Shown here piece after piece: positions 32,177 through 41,146 of a stretch of 64,000 nucleotides of DNA. Source of the stretch: Chloroflexota bacterium (GTDB lineage: Bacteria > Chloroflexota > Anaerolineae > Aggregatilineales > Phototrophicaceae); the NCBI GenBank assembly GCA_028875245.1, contig JAPPEU010000035.1, positions 2,023 to 66,022 on the forward strand, read 5' to 3'. The notes under the pieces are model-generated. The model worked only from the letters and a program-made list of their open reading frames with translations. It did no database searches and was not told the DNA's origin. The translations under genes were made by a program, and so were the position numbers. The first letter of the stretch is position 1, and each line of letters starts with the position of its first letter.

Positions 32177-34189
32177 ATGTTAAACGCCGCCGACAGAATG
32201 AAATCGCTCGGGCAGGAACGCGACGATTCCGGGACGCCGACCTCTATCTTCGGCAGCGCGGCCGGCCTGGCGCAATCCATTCAGACGGATGAACAATTTC
32301 GAATCAGCGTTTATCCCATCCTTTCTGCGGAAGCGCCCGATGTCGCGATGGGATTGGCCGCCTGCCTCTGCTACCTGCTGGAGCAATATCCGGATACGCG
32401 CGTATATCGCTGCTTCGCCAAGATTGGCCCCGCCGCCGACGGCAGCGAAATCTCCGTCTCTGATTACCAGTTCACGATCGCGGATTGGGAATTGGAGGGC
32501 TTGGCCAACAATGTGATTCTCGATGGCGAATTCAGGACCTTGGCGAATGGCTTCGAGCTGGAGCTTGAAGTCGACATGAGCCTGACAGCAAGCGAGGCGG
32601 AAAGCGAAGTGCTGGTCTACAGCTTCGATTCCATGGCTGGGGCGGTCAGCTCGCTGCCGGCGGTGGCTTCGGATGTTTACGGACGATTGGCGGGGGAGGC
32701 CGGCGCCGCGGCGATTCTCGACTACGGATCGCTTGAGGCGCAGCCGCCAGTGCTTGACCAACTGCTGGAGAATATATTCGCCTGGAATCTTGACGTCTAT
32801 CTTCATTTCTGGGATGTCGCCTGGGACGAGGCGGATATCCGCGAACAGTACCTGGAAGTGGCGGATCTGTGTCAAGCGAGCCCGAGCGAGTTCGCCAACT
32901 GGTCTTTAGGCATGATGGCCAGGCAAGTGATGCAGCCGGGGATTCGCGACGCCGGCGACGTTATTATGCCATTGGTGGGGCGGGCATTTGCGTCTCATGA
33001 TGCTGCGCTGACAGGCGCCGCCGCTGCCGCGCTGGGGCTTTCCAATCTGGGACAATCGCAGCGAGCGAGCGATTTGCTGACGCCCCTGCTGCAGCTGGAC
33101 GCCCCTGCGAGCGTCTGGTGCGCAATGATCGAAATCCACATGAGCGCGGGCCAATTCGCCGAGGCCATCAATGCATGCCAGCTCGCCCTGGAGCGTGGCC
33201 TGCAGCATTCAGCGCTCTACTGGCGATACGCTCAGCTTTTGATGACCGCCGACGTCCACGATTGGACCGTGGAAGATGTGTTGCTGATTGACCCCGACGA
33301 ATACGATGAAGAAGATCAGCTCACTGTTGAGATCGCCAATTCGCTCAAGCTGTACCTGACCATTGAACCTGAGGACCTGGCCGTGCTCCAGTTGGCGTTG
33401 ACCTATATGATTGACGCTGAAGACGACGAGCTGTGGCTCTATTTTGAGAAGCTGCTGCAGTTAGATCAGGAGGGCATGTTCGCCGGCGACGTGGTCGATC
33501 GCCTGTGTGAGTTGGACGATCACGAGCGCGCCTATGAGCTTTTGGAAAGCCAGCTCGATGCCAACGCCTATGCTTATGTGTACTCAGCGCAATTGGCGCT
33601 GGCGGATGCCGATAAGGAATACGCAGCCGAAATGATCGACGCCTGTCGCCAAACCCTGGCGCAAATCGACGATGACCTGGAATTGGAACTTCAGCGGCTC
33701 AAGCTGCAGGTGTCGTTGCCGGCCTTTGAAGAGAACATCGCTGAAGCGAAAGTAATCCTCAGCGCGAACCGGCCAGTTTCGGAAGATAAGGTGGATCTGC
33801 TGGAGCAGGCGATAGAGATCGCGCCGAGAATGGTTGACCTCTACGTCCTGCTGTCAAAATGCTACCGCAGTTGGAAGGACCTTGACAACGCTCTGGAAGT
33901 GCTTCAGGAGGCGGCGCAGCAAGCAGGGCCTGATCCACAAATTGACTTGGGCATCGCCCAGATCCGCTGGGCGCGCAACCAACGTGAGGACGCTGTGCAG
34001 ACGCTAAACAGCGCTTTGCAAGACTTCCCCAGCGATGTGTCGCTCCTGGTGCAATTGGCCAGCTATTTGATTGAGAACAATCAATTCGATGACGCGCGCC
34101 AATATATCACGCGCGCCGAAACCATCGCGCCCTCTCACCGGGCGGTCTGGCAAGTTCGCCGGCTGGTCGCCTCAAGAATGAGCCAGTAA
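32177..34189 (+). CDS. Large TPR-like protein
   Basis: 670 residues, strongly acidic, without signal peptide or membrane helix. The N-terminal ~200 residues form a mixed domain; from about 280 onward helical TPR-like pairs follow, for example 'GLSNLGQSQRASDLLTPLL', 'AGQFAEAINACQLALERG' and 'KDLDNALEVLQEAAQQAG'. The start sits 13 bp after the terminator with GGAGCG upstream. TPR solenoids mediate protein assembly. I do not recognise the N-terminal domain. Confidence 0.8.
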   Translation: MLNAADRMKSLGQERDDSGTPTSIFGSAAGLAQSIQTDEQFRISVYPILSAEAPDVAMGLAACLCYLLEQYPDTRVYRCFAKIGPAADGSEISVSDYQFTIADWELEGLANNVILDGEFRTLANGFELELEVDMSLTASEAESEVLVYSFDSMAGAVSSLPAVASDVYGRLAGEAGAAAILDYGSLEAQPPVLDQLLENIFAWNLDVYLHFWDVAWDEADIREQYLEVADLCQASPSEFANWSLGMMARQVMQPGIRDAGDVIMPLVGRAFASHDAALTGAAAAALGLSNLGQSQRASDLLTPLLQLDAPASVWCAMIEIHMSAGQFAEAINACQLALERGLQHSALYWRYAQLLMTADVHDWTVEDVLLIDPDEYDEEDQLTVEIANSLKLYLTIEPEDLAVLQLALTYMIDAEDDELWLYFEKLLQLDQEGMFAGDVVDRLCELDDHERAYELLESQLDANAYAYVYSAQLALADADKEYAAEMIDACRQTLAQIDDDLELELQRLKLQVSLPAFEENIAEAKVILSANRPVSEDKVDLLEQAIEIAPRMVDLYVLLSKCYRSWKDLDNALEVLQEAAQQAGPDPQIDLGIAQIRWARNQREDAVQTLNSALQDFPSDVSLLVQLASYLIENNQFDDARQYITRAETIAPSHRAVWQVRRLVASRMSQ

Positions 34190-34192
34190 GCG

Positions 34193-34819
34193 TCAGGAGA
34201 GATCCACCGGCTGCACAGCGCCAGCGGTCCGCTCTTGTAGCTCCGCCGCAAAGCGATCCAAATTGGAGACGGCAAAGGTGGCGACGATCAGAATCTGCGC
34301 GTCAAACACTTCATCGTCCACGGTGCCGCCGTGCGCGGAAATCAGGCACTTGACCACATTGTATTGCGAGTAAGACATTTCGAGCCCGACCGTCTTCTTC
34401 TCCAGCTTCAGCTCGGTCTTCAGCTGGCGCAGCGCCTCCTGCGCGGATAGGGTGTAGGCGCGCACCAGTCCGCCAGCGCCCAGCTTGACGCCCCCGAAGT
34501 AGCGAGCGGTGACGATTGTGATGTCGCCGATGCCGGAGCCGCGCAAGACCGCCAACGTCGGGGGACCGGCGGTGCCGGAAGGCTCGCCATCGTCGCTCAT
34601 GCCCTCATTGACCGAGTTGCCAAATCCAACTTTGAAAGCGTAGACATGGTGGCTGGCGTCCGGCAGCGCCTTTCGCGCTTCCGCTATGGCAGCGCGCGCA
34701 TCGGCTACGGTGGACGCCATCTGTATCGTACTGAGAAATCGTGATCGCCTGACGACAAGTTCGCTTTGGATCGACTCGGCGGGAATGCGATAGCCCTCGC
34801 CTTTTGTCGAATTGCTCAC
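34193..34819 (-). CDS. yigZ: YigZ/IMPACT family protein
   Basis: 208 residues. The family core is clear: 'KSRFL'-like 'RRSRFLSTI', 'ASHHVYAFKVG', 'DDGEPSGTAGPPTL', 'VTARYFGGVKLGAGGLVRAY', followed by the C-terminal ferredoxin-like domain. In eukaryotes IMPACT restrains Gcn2; the bacterial role is not well known, and an RNA- or ribosome-related function has been suggested from structure. It is convergent with the TPR gene. Confidence 0.94.
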   Translation of the reverse strand: MSNSTKGEGYRIPAESIQSELVVRRSRFLSTIQMASTVADARAAIAEARKALPDASHHVYAFKVGFGNSVNEGMSDDGEPSGTAGPPTLAVLRGSGIGDITIVTARYFGGVKLGAGGLVRAYTLSAQEALRQLKTELKLEKKTVGLEMSYSQYNVVKCLISAHGGTVDDEVFDAQILIVATFAVSNLDRFAAELQERTAGAVQPVDLS

Positions 34820-34852
34820 GTGATTGGCCGCGCGGCCGTTGTTGGTTTTCGT

Positions 34853-35899
34853 TCAGTTCTCGACGGCGACGCCGAGTTCATCCAGGACGGCTAGCACTTC
34901 GGGCGCTACCGATTCGGGCTCGTTTTTGGCGCTGCGCCTCAGGGCAAAGACGGCGTCTTCGTTGCCGGCCCGCGCCAGTTCTATCGCTTCCAACATACCT
35001 TTTTCGCGATAGCTTGTATCGCGCGCGACAACAGGATTGTCGTAGGCTTTCCAGTAGTACTTCAGGTCGTCATGCTGCCAGCCCGGGTAAATGTCTTCCC
35101 AGGCGAGTTGGCTGGGTTCATGCGGCGTAAGCATGTGCTCGGCGACATTTTCGCCGACAATCATATAACGATTGTCCAGCGAGAGCCGCAGCTTGTCTTC
35201 GGTATAATTCGGCAGCGCCTGATGAATCGTCAACATGGGGAAGAAGAGCGCGTCCCCGGCTTCATAATCAGTGGCATGCCAGACCGGGTTGATGTCTTCG
35301 TGCTCAGTTTCGTCGACTACCAAGGCGCCAGCGCCAAGCGAGAAATGATGGTCCAAGACGCGATTGACCTTGTGAGATTCCGGAATGACCGCCAGTCCTC
35401 CCAGTTCAATCGGGCAATCGCCGATGGGCGCCCAGCAGGTGATGTTGTTGAAACTGCCTTGAAAGTGCACGAAGTCCTGATGCTTGGGCGTGGTGTGTTC
35501 AGTGTATTTGGGAAACCAGACGCGCGCGACCTTCTGCGGATGCGGCATGACTGGCGCGCCCGCCATCTTCTCCACGATCTCGAGGTATTCGGGCCAGTGG
35601 GCTGAGCGATGAAAGTTCTCTAACCGATAGACTTGGGAATAGCCGGCGCTGTACTCATTGTCGCCTTCGGTGAAGCGCATGTTGATGTCGGCGATCCCGT
35701 CCATGGGGTCGGTGCCAGCCACCAGCCATCCGGCCCGCTGCAGCGCGCTCATCATCTCGCGGCGCAGCTCCCACATGCGCTCAGGATCGATCAGTCGCTT
35801 GAAAAACAGGTAGCCATCATCGGCGATGCGCCGCTGCAATTCTTCGGGGTCCTTCGCGGCGTCGTTGGAGACGCGCAATTCTCGGATTTCATCGGACAT
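34853..35899 (-). CDS. Phytanoyl-CoA dioxygenase (PhyH) family protein
   Basis: 348 residues. Fe(II)/2-oxoglutarate dioxygenase fold with the metal motif His140-x-Asp142 in 'PKHQDFVHF', the distal His in 'LTIHQALPN' and the 2-oxoglutarate Arg in 'LRLSLDNRY'. 'CPIELGGLAVIPESHK' is a PhyH signature. Members hydroxylate very diverse small molecules, so the substrate cannot be named. It lies divergent from the sugar-importer operon, and a second PhyH gene lies at 42 kb, which suggests both belong to one catabolic island. Confidence 0.9.
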   Translation of the reverse strand: MSDEIRELRVSNDAAKDPEELQRRIADDGYLFFKRLIDPERMWELRREMMSALQRAGWLVAGTDPMDGIADINMRFTEGDNEYSAGYSQVYRLENFHRSAHWPEYLEIVEKMAGAPVMPHPQKVARVWFPKYTEHTTPKHQDFVHFQGSFNNITCWAPIGDCPIELGGLAVIPESHKVNRVLDHHFSLGAGALVVDETEHEDINPVWHATDYEAGDALFFPMLTIHQALPNYTEDKLRLSLDNRYMIVGENVAEHMLTPHEPSQLAWEDIYPGWQHDDLKYYWKAYDNPVVARDTSYREKGMLEAIELARAGNEDAVFALRRSAKNEPESVAPEVLAVLDELGVAVEN

Positions 35900-36083
35900 A
35901 ATCTAAGTTCCTTTCCATACAAGCGTGACGCCGTATATTCTAGTTTCGCCAGCGTTTTCAGGCAGTCTTGACCTTCTGCTGATAAGAATTTTACCACAGC
36001 TGATCTCGCGCCGGTTAAAGTCCCGCTTCTAAGTAGAACCAAGTTAGTCATGCGAAAACTGACAAGCAATCTATAGACAAAGT

Positions 36084-36110
36084 GGGCGAGCCACCGTCTC
36101 GCCCCTACAA
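36084..36110. repeat. REP-like palindrome (GGGCGAG family)
   Basis: GGGCGAG (36084-36090) and CTCGCCC (36098-36104) are complementary across a 7-base loop, followed by CTACAA. Related palindromes occur at 62806-62825 and 62849-62868. The gap 35900-36436 otherwise holds the promoter and leader of the importer operon and no supported gene. Confidence 0.75.
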
Positions 36111-36245
36111 CCTTTCGATTGTTATGGCAATTTCCGTTTGTTCTGCGATCATTCTCATTACTTTCTTGGAACGACTTATGTACAGCCGTTCTTGCGGAAT
36201 CGCAGGCGCGGCAGGGCGGCGCCAAGTAACAGAGAACGATAATGC

Positions 36246-36275
36246 TTGGCACTATGGACAGCGCTGCGCTATAGT
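36246..36275 (+). promoter_or_regulatory. Probable promoter of the importer operon
   Basis: TTGGCA (36246-36251), 18-bp spacer, TATAGT (36270-36275). The leader to the start at 36437 would be about 155 nt, long enough for regulation. Confidence 0.55.
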
Positions 36276-36390
36276 TTTGGTGTCGCTGGCAACCGGTTGG
36301 GCGGACGCTGCCGAATCGATACCGCATTTTGGACAGTCGCGCGGCCCGGGCGACCAGCGCACTGGTGGATAAACAGAAAGGAGACAGCAT

Positions 36391-36426
36391 TTGGCACAGC
36401 CGACGGTAAGCTTGATAAAGAAATAA
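36391..36426 (+). CDS. Possible 11-residue leader peptide before the solute-binding protein
   Basis: A TTG at 36391 has AAGGAG seven bases upstream and opens the short frame 'MAQPTVSLIKK'. Its TAA stop (36424-36426) touches the AGGAG that serves the solute-binding protein. This arrangement would couple translation of the two. It is too short to judge by composition. Confidence 0.35.
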   Translation: MAQPTVSLIKK

Positions 36427-36436
36427 GGAGCAAATC

Positions 36437-37762
36437 ATGATTCGCAAAATACTCGCAATACTTCTTTGTACGCTGCTCGTGATTCCGGTCATGAGCCAGA
36501 GCGATGACAAGCCATACGAAGGGACAAGCCTCAATTTTCTCTACATAGCCGGCGGCTTTACCAACGGGCTAAGAGATCTCGAACCAGAATTCGAAGAGCT
36601 GACGGGAATCAGCGTTGAATTCGAGTTGCTGGACGAAGAAGGTTCCGTACGCAAGGCGCAGCTCGAATTGGCGAGTGGCGCGGGCAACTATGACGTGGTT
36701 GGCATTCAGAGCGGCAATATACCGCTCTACGCCGAGAACGGCTGGGTAACGCCAGTTGAAACCTTCTGGGGCACTGACGTTTCGGACCCAGAGGCGCTGG
36801 ACCACGGCGACCTGATTGCTTCGACCATGAACGCGATGGCTTGGGATGGCGTGCAGCAGTGCATCCCCCACTTTGCCGCAACGATCATTATGTATTATCA
36901 GATTGACATATTTGAAGCGGCCGGCATCGAGAGCCCGCCGACAACCTATGACGAACTGCTTGAAATGGCTCCGCTGCTTCACACCGATGAGGTGCCCTTA
37001 ATCGCCCTAAGAGGGAATCCGCCAGCCGCCCATGGCAACATCTGGCATTACAATTCTTTCTTCCATGGCGAAGGCGCCAAGTTTTTCGTCGACTTCCCGA
37101 ATGATCTGACGCCAACCGTCAACTCGCCGGAAGCGATTCGGGCGCTGACCAACTTTGTTACCCTGAAGAACAACTATGGTCCCGAGGGCGTCGCCGCTTA
37201 TCAATACCCCGATGTCGTGCGGTCGATGCAGCAGGGCACGGTTGTGGTGGTCATGGAAGGCGCGCCTTTGGCTGGCCGCATCCTCGATCCCGAAGAATCA
37301 AAGGTCTCGGGCAATCTTGGCTTTGCGGTAGTGCCGGGCGGGGCGGCTGGCCCCAAACCGTCGTTCGCGGCGCATGGCATTTGTGTAACGGCCGATTCTG
37401 AACATCAGGAAGCGGCTTACACCTTCCTCGAGTGGGCGATGAGCTTCGACACCATGAAGAAGATTGCGCTGGCGCAGCCGCATATCGCTGTGACGCGCGA
37501 CAGCCTGTGGGAAGACGCGGACTTCATCGCCAAGTATGACTATGATTTCGGCGGCGGCTCCTTCCTCAAGGCTTTTCAGGATAGCTTGGCGGCCGCGCCG
37601 GCTGACTATTACCCGCCATTCGCTGGCTGGCCCCTGATGGGCGATATTCTGGGACAGGCGGTGCAAGAAGCGGAAATCGGCGCGAGAACGCCGGAAGACG
37701 CGCTCAACCACGCCAATGAGCTAATCACACAGATGCTCGAAGACGAGGGATACCTGCCATAA
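36437..37762 (+). CDS. ABC transporter extracellular solute-binding protein, family 1 (sugar type)
   Basis: 441 residues. A signal peptide (about 5-21) without a lipobox Cys, then a family-1 binding protein: 'LNFLYIAGGFTNGLRDLEPEF' in part, 'LASGAGNYDVVGIQSGNI', 'MQQGTVVVVMEGAPLAG', and a C-terminal 'PFAGWPLMGDILGQAVQEA'. ATG 36437 has AGGAG six bases upstream. It captures a carbohydrate or glycoside outside the membrane. Two permeases and a sulfatase follow, pointing to a sulfated or acidic sugar, but this is inference. Confidence 0.93.
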   Translation: MIRKILAILLCTLLVIPVMSQSDDKPYEGTSLNFLYIAGGFTNGLRDLEPEFEELTGISVEFELLDEEGSVRKAQLELASGAGNYDVVGIQSGNIPLYAENGWVTPVETFWGTDVSDPEALDHGDLIASTMNAMAWDGVQQCIPHFAATIIMYYQIDIFEAAGIESPPTTYDELLEMAPLLHTDEVPLIALRGNPPAAHGNIWHYNSFFHGEGAKFFVDFPNDLTPTVNSPEAIRALTNFVTLKNNYGPEGVAAYQYPDVVRSMQQGTVVVVMEGAPLAGRILDPEESKVSGNLGFAVVPGGAAGPKPSFAAHGICVTADSEHQEAAYTFLEWAMSFDTMKKIALAQPHIAVTRDSLWEDADFIAKYDYDFGGGSFLKAFQDSLAAAPADYYPPFAGWPLMGDILGQAVQEAEIGARTPEDALNHANELITQMLEDEGYLP

Positions 37763-37784
37763 CGCTGTGGCATTCAATGGACAG

Positions 37785-37815
37785 CTCTCGAATTGAATAA
37801 CGGAATTCGAGAGCC
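37785..37815 (+). promoter_or_regulatory. Strong hairpin between binding-protein and permease genes
   Basis: GCTCTCGAATT (37785-37795) and AATTCGAGAGC (37805-37815) form a perfect 11-bp stem with a 9-base loop. No run of T's follows. In the mal-type importers a similar intergenic hairpin protects the binding-protein mRNA and lowers permease expression, and that is the likely role here. Confidence 0.7.
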
Positions 37816-37892
37816 ATCCTTCATTGTGTTTTCAGCGTAAACGCCAGGTTTTCCTGGTTTCCCGCATCGACATCACCACGAAAAGCTAAGCA

Positions 37893-38798
37893 ATGGTCGA
37901 GAGGCGCGGCATGGCAGCGTATGAGCCGATTCCGCAGCGCGCATATTTCAAATATCTCTCGCCTTCGATCATCGTTTTGCTTCTGCTCACCGTGCTGCCG
38001 GTGCTCTTCACGCTCTACCTGAGCACGTCTTCCCTGTCATTTGCCAGTCCCAGACCGGAACGATTCATCGGCTTGCGGAATTACAGCCGCCTGCTGGATG
38101 ATGCGCGATTTTTGCAGAGCATTCCGGTGAGCGCGCTTTTCATCGTCGCGCCGGTTGCCCTGCAGCTGGTTCTCGGCTTTGTTATCGCCGTCGTCATGAA
38201 CGAACGACTGCCCGGCATGAGGTGGCTTCGTTACGTCCTTGTCGCGCCGATGGTGATTCCGCCCATCGTGACCGGCTTGACCTGGCGCGTTATGTTCACG
38301 CCCAAGCTGGGCAGCGTCAATTACTTCTTGAGTCTCCTGGGGCTTGATGGTCCCAGTTGGTTGACCGATGCCAATTGGGCGCTCACGGCTATCGTCATCG
38401 TTGCCGTGTGGGGTTGGACGCCGTTCGTCGCCCTTATGTTTTTGGCGGCGATGCAATCTTTTCCCGATGAGCTTTACGAAGCAGCGGTTATTGATGGCGC
38501 AACATGGGTCCAAACCGTCAGGCATGTAACGCTGCCCTTGCTGAAGCCGACCGTCACCTTTATCGGCATACTACGCACGATGGAAGCGCTGGGAATTTTC
38601 CCGATCATCTATATTGTGACCGCCGGCGGGCCGGCCGCGGCGACGGAAACGGTGAACTTTTACGCCTATGTCAGCGGATTCAGTTATCTCAAAGTCGGTT
38701 ACGCTTCGGCGATAATCGTCGTTTTCTTCTTTATGCTGCTGTTGATCATTGGACCGACGATGCGATACCTGCTGCGAAATTTCCAGGTGGCTTCCTAA
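37893..38798 (+). CDS. Sugar ABC transporter permease (MalF/UgpA type)
   Basis: 301 residues with six transmembrane helices. The cytoplasmic EAA loop, contact site for the ATPase, is clear: 'ELYEAAVIDGATWVQTVRHVTLP'-like, quoted here as 'YEAAVIDGATWVQTVRHV'. ATG 37893 is the longest start; ATG 37911 has a better-placed GAGAGG. The next permease begins 4 bp downstream. It forms the import channel with its partner. Confidence 0.93.
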   Translation: MVERRGMAAYEPIPQRAYFKYLSPSIIVLLLLTVLPVLFTLYLSTSSLSFASPRPERFIGLRNYSRLLDDARFLQSIPVSALFIVAPVALQLVLGFVIAVVMNERLPGMRWLRYVLVAPMVIPPIVTGLTWRVMFTPKLGSVNYFLSLLGLDGPSWLTDANWALTAIVIVAVWGWTPFVALMFLAAMQSFPDELYEAAVIDGATWVQTVRHVTLPLLKPTVTFIGILRTMEALGIFPIIYIVTAGGPAAATETVNFYAYVSGFSYLKVGYASAIIVVFFFMLLLIIGPTMRYLLRNFQVAS

Positions 38799-38801
38799 CT
38801 A

Positions 38802-39629
38802 ATGACGCGCCGATCGAAAATTACCACGTTCAGCCTCTACGTCATTGGCGTCATATACGGGCTGGCGATCCTCGTTCCAATTGCCTGGATCCTGCTGCTT
38901 GCGCTCAAGAACACGTTAGATGCCTTTGCCTATCCGCCGCTGTTTATTTTTGAGCCCACATTTGAGCATTTCCGCGCCATCTTTCAGGATTCGGAATTCC
39001 GCCTCGCCTTCGCCAACAGCGTCATCATTGCGACCGGGTCGGTGGCGCTTGCGATGCTTTTCGCGATACCGGCGACCTTCGCCATTACGATCATGCGGGG
39101 CAGGGCGCGCCGGAACTCTCTGCTGACCATCCTGCTAATCCGCATGGTGCCGGGGATGATTTATTTGCTGCCCTATTTTGTATTCTATTCCCGGCTTGAT
39201 TTGCTTGATACGCATATCGGCTTGATCATCATCTATCTTATATTCTGCGTGCCGCTGATTATATGGACGCTGACGCCGGTCTGGGGTGCTGTGCCGCTCG
39301 AATTGCGCGAGTCCGGCATGATTGACGGCGCCAGTTTGTGGCAGATTCTCTATCTAATTGAACTGCCGCTGGTTCGCATCGGCATCATCGCCTCCGGGAT
39401 CGTCGCATTCATCTTCGCCTGGAACGAGTTCTTGTTTGCCCTGGTCATCACGCGCAAAAAGACGGTGACCCTGCCCGTTATCATCACGCGCTACATGGGT
39501 TATGAAGGCTACGAATGGGGCAAGATTTCGGCGGCCGCCGTCGTCATCATGCTGCCCGTTGTCGTGTTTGGATTTCTGATACAGCGTTATATGATTACCG
39601 GACTAACAGCCGGCGCCGTGAAAGGCTGA
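38802..39629 (+). CDS. Sugar ABC transporter permease (MalG/UgpE type)
   Basis: 275 residues with six transmembrane helices and an EAA-type loop 'ELRESGMIDGASLWQILYLI'. C-terminal 'RYMITGLTAGAVKG' is typical of MalG-type permeases, in which the tail reaches toward the ATPase. It directly follows the first permease. No ATPase gene follows; a sulfatase does. Confidence 0.94.
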   Translation: MTRRSKITTFSLYVIGVIYGLAILVPIAWILLLALKNTLDAFAYPPLFIFEPTFEHFRAIFQDSEFRLAFANSVIIATGSVALAMLFAIPATFAITIMRGRARRNSLLTILLIRMVPGMIYLLPYFVFYSRLDLLDTHIGLIIIYLIFCVPLIIWTLTPVWGAVPLELRESGMIDGASLWQILYLIELPLVRIGIIASGIVAFIFAWNEFLFALVITRKKTVTLPVIITRYMGYEGYEWGKISAAAVVIMLPVVVFGFLIQRYMITGLTAGAVKG

Positions 39630-39663
39630 GAGCCTGATTGCCCGGCAAGGAATGAGAGACGCC

Positions 39664-41070
39664 ATGGATGCCAATAGGCCAAATATTCTTTGGATATGCA
39701 GCGATCAACAGCGCTATGACACAATTGGCGCGCTCAACAACGCGCAGCTGAATACGCCCAATATCGACCGGCTTGCGGCGACAGGCGTCGCTTTTGAACG
39801 CGCCTTTTGCCAAAGCCCCATCTGCACGCCAAGCCGCGCCAGCTTTTTGACCGGCATGTACCCCAGCAGCGTTCACGCTTGCGGCAACGGCAACGTGCAT
39901 TGGGCGGAAGCGGCTCCGCTGGTGACGGCGCTGCTGGCGGATGCCGGCTACGACTGCGCGCTGGCCGGCAAATTCCATTTGGCCGGCGCTTTTGGTCGCA
40001 TCGAACCGCGCCCGAAACATGATGGTTATCGGCTCTTTCACTGGAGCCACGACCCGGAAGATCAATGGGAGTCCGGGCACGATTACGCAGACTGGCTGGC
40101 TTCATTGGGGCATGACTTGGGCGAGATGCGCAAGAGCCCTCACGATATCCCGCCGGAATTGCATCAGACGACCTGGTGCGCCGACCGCGCCATCGATTTT
40201 ATGGAAGCCGACCACGGCGGCAAACCCTGGTTGATGAGTGTCAACATCTTTGATCCCCATGAGCCATTCGACCCGCCGCGGCAATACCTGGATCGTTTTG
40301 ATATCGATTCACTGTCCGGCCCCAAATTCCGCCAAAGCGACCTGGAGGCGCAAGCGAGACTGAGCGATATTGACTTTCAGAATCCCAGCCGCCGACCGGA
40401 TGAATTCAACGCCAAATGGATTCAGGCGGCCTATTACGCGATGATTGAACTCATCGATGACAATGTCGGGCGGATGCTGGAATCGTTGGAACGCACAGGC
40501 CAACGCGACAGCACCATCGTCATCTTCATGAGCGATCACGGTGAAATGCTGGGCGACCACGGCCTGCTGCTGAAGGGCTGCCGCTTTTATGAGGGCTTGG
40601 TCCGGGTGCCGCTCATAATGTCTTGGCCGGGTCATATCCTGGAAGGGACGCGGCGGGGGGCCCTGGTCGAGCTGCTGGATATCGCGCCGACCCTGCTCGA
40701 GATGGCGGGCGAGCCCATTCCAGCGCGCATGCAGGGCATCTCATTAAGCAGCCTTCTCAGCGAACGCGGCGCGCAAGATCAGCATAGAGATTTTGTGCGC
40801 TGCGAATACTACAGTGCGATCAACCCGGCCATGACCGAGAATTACAGCGGCACCTTCGCCACGATGATCCGCGACGAGCGCTATAAGCTGGTCGTGTATC
40901 ACGGACATGGCTTGGGCGAACTCTTTGACCTGGAAACAGATCCGGATGAATTCGACAATTTGTGGGATGACGCCGCGTTGAGTGGAATAAAGCTCGAGTT
41001 GATGCAGCGCAGCTTTGACGCGCTTGCGCTGGCTACCGATACCGGGGCGGAGCAAGTCACCTGGTTTTGA
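39664..41070 (+). CDS. Sulfatase (formylglycine type, arylsulfatase/choline-sulfatase-like)
   Basis: 468 residues from ATG 39664; an ATG at 39652 is possible but has the ribosome site too close. The modification motif 'CTPSR' places the formylglycine Cys at 54. Metal ligands are visible in 'ILWICSDQQRYDTIG' and 'FMSDHGEMLGDHGLL'. No signal peptide is seen, so the enzyme is predicted cytoplasmic and would act on an imported sulfate ester. It follows two sugar permeases in the same operon. A formylglycine-generating enzyme is needed for activity and is not in the window. Confidence 0.92.
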   Translation: MDANRPNILWICSDQQRYDTIGALNNAQLNTPNIDRLAATGVAFERAFCQSPICTPSRASFLTGMYPSSVHACGNGNVHWAEAAPLVTALLADAGYDCALAGKFHLAGAFGRIEPRPKHDGYRLFHWSHDPEDQWESGHDYADWLASLGHDLGEMRKSPHDIPPELHQTTWCADRAIDFMEADHGGKPWLMSVNIFDPHEPFDPPRQYLDRFDIDSLSGPKFRQSDLEAQARLSDIDFQNPSRRPDEFNAKWIQAAYYAMIELIDDNVGRMLESLERTGQRDSTIVIFMSDHGEMLGDHGLLLKGCRFYEGLVRVPLIMSWPGHILEGTRRGALVELLDIAPTLLEMAGEPIPARMQGISLSSLLSERGAQDQHRDFVRCEYYSAINPAMTENYSGTFATMIRDERYKLVVYHGHGLGELFDLETDPDEFDNLWDDAALSGIKLELMQRSFDALALATDTGAEQVTWF

Positions 41071-41146
41071 CACGTTCGCTGCATGAGGCGGATTTCGGCC
41101 AGAGCGCGCTCTTCTTCAGGAGGATGACCACTTCTGGAGAGGTCGC

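Noticed and set aside
35900..36436. Possible genes in the 537-bp gap before the importer operon
   Set aside because: Frames there are short or run over the neighbouring PhyH gene. Only a palindrome, a promoter and a possible leader are supported.
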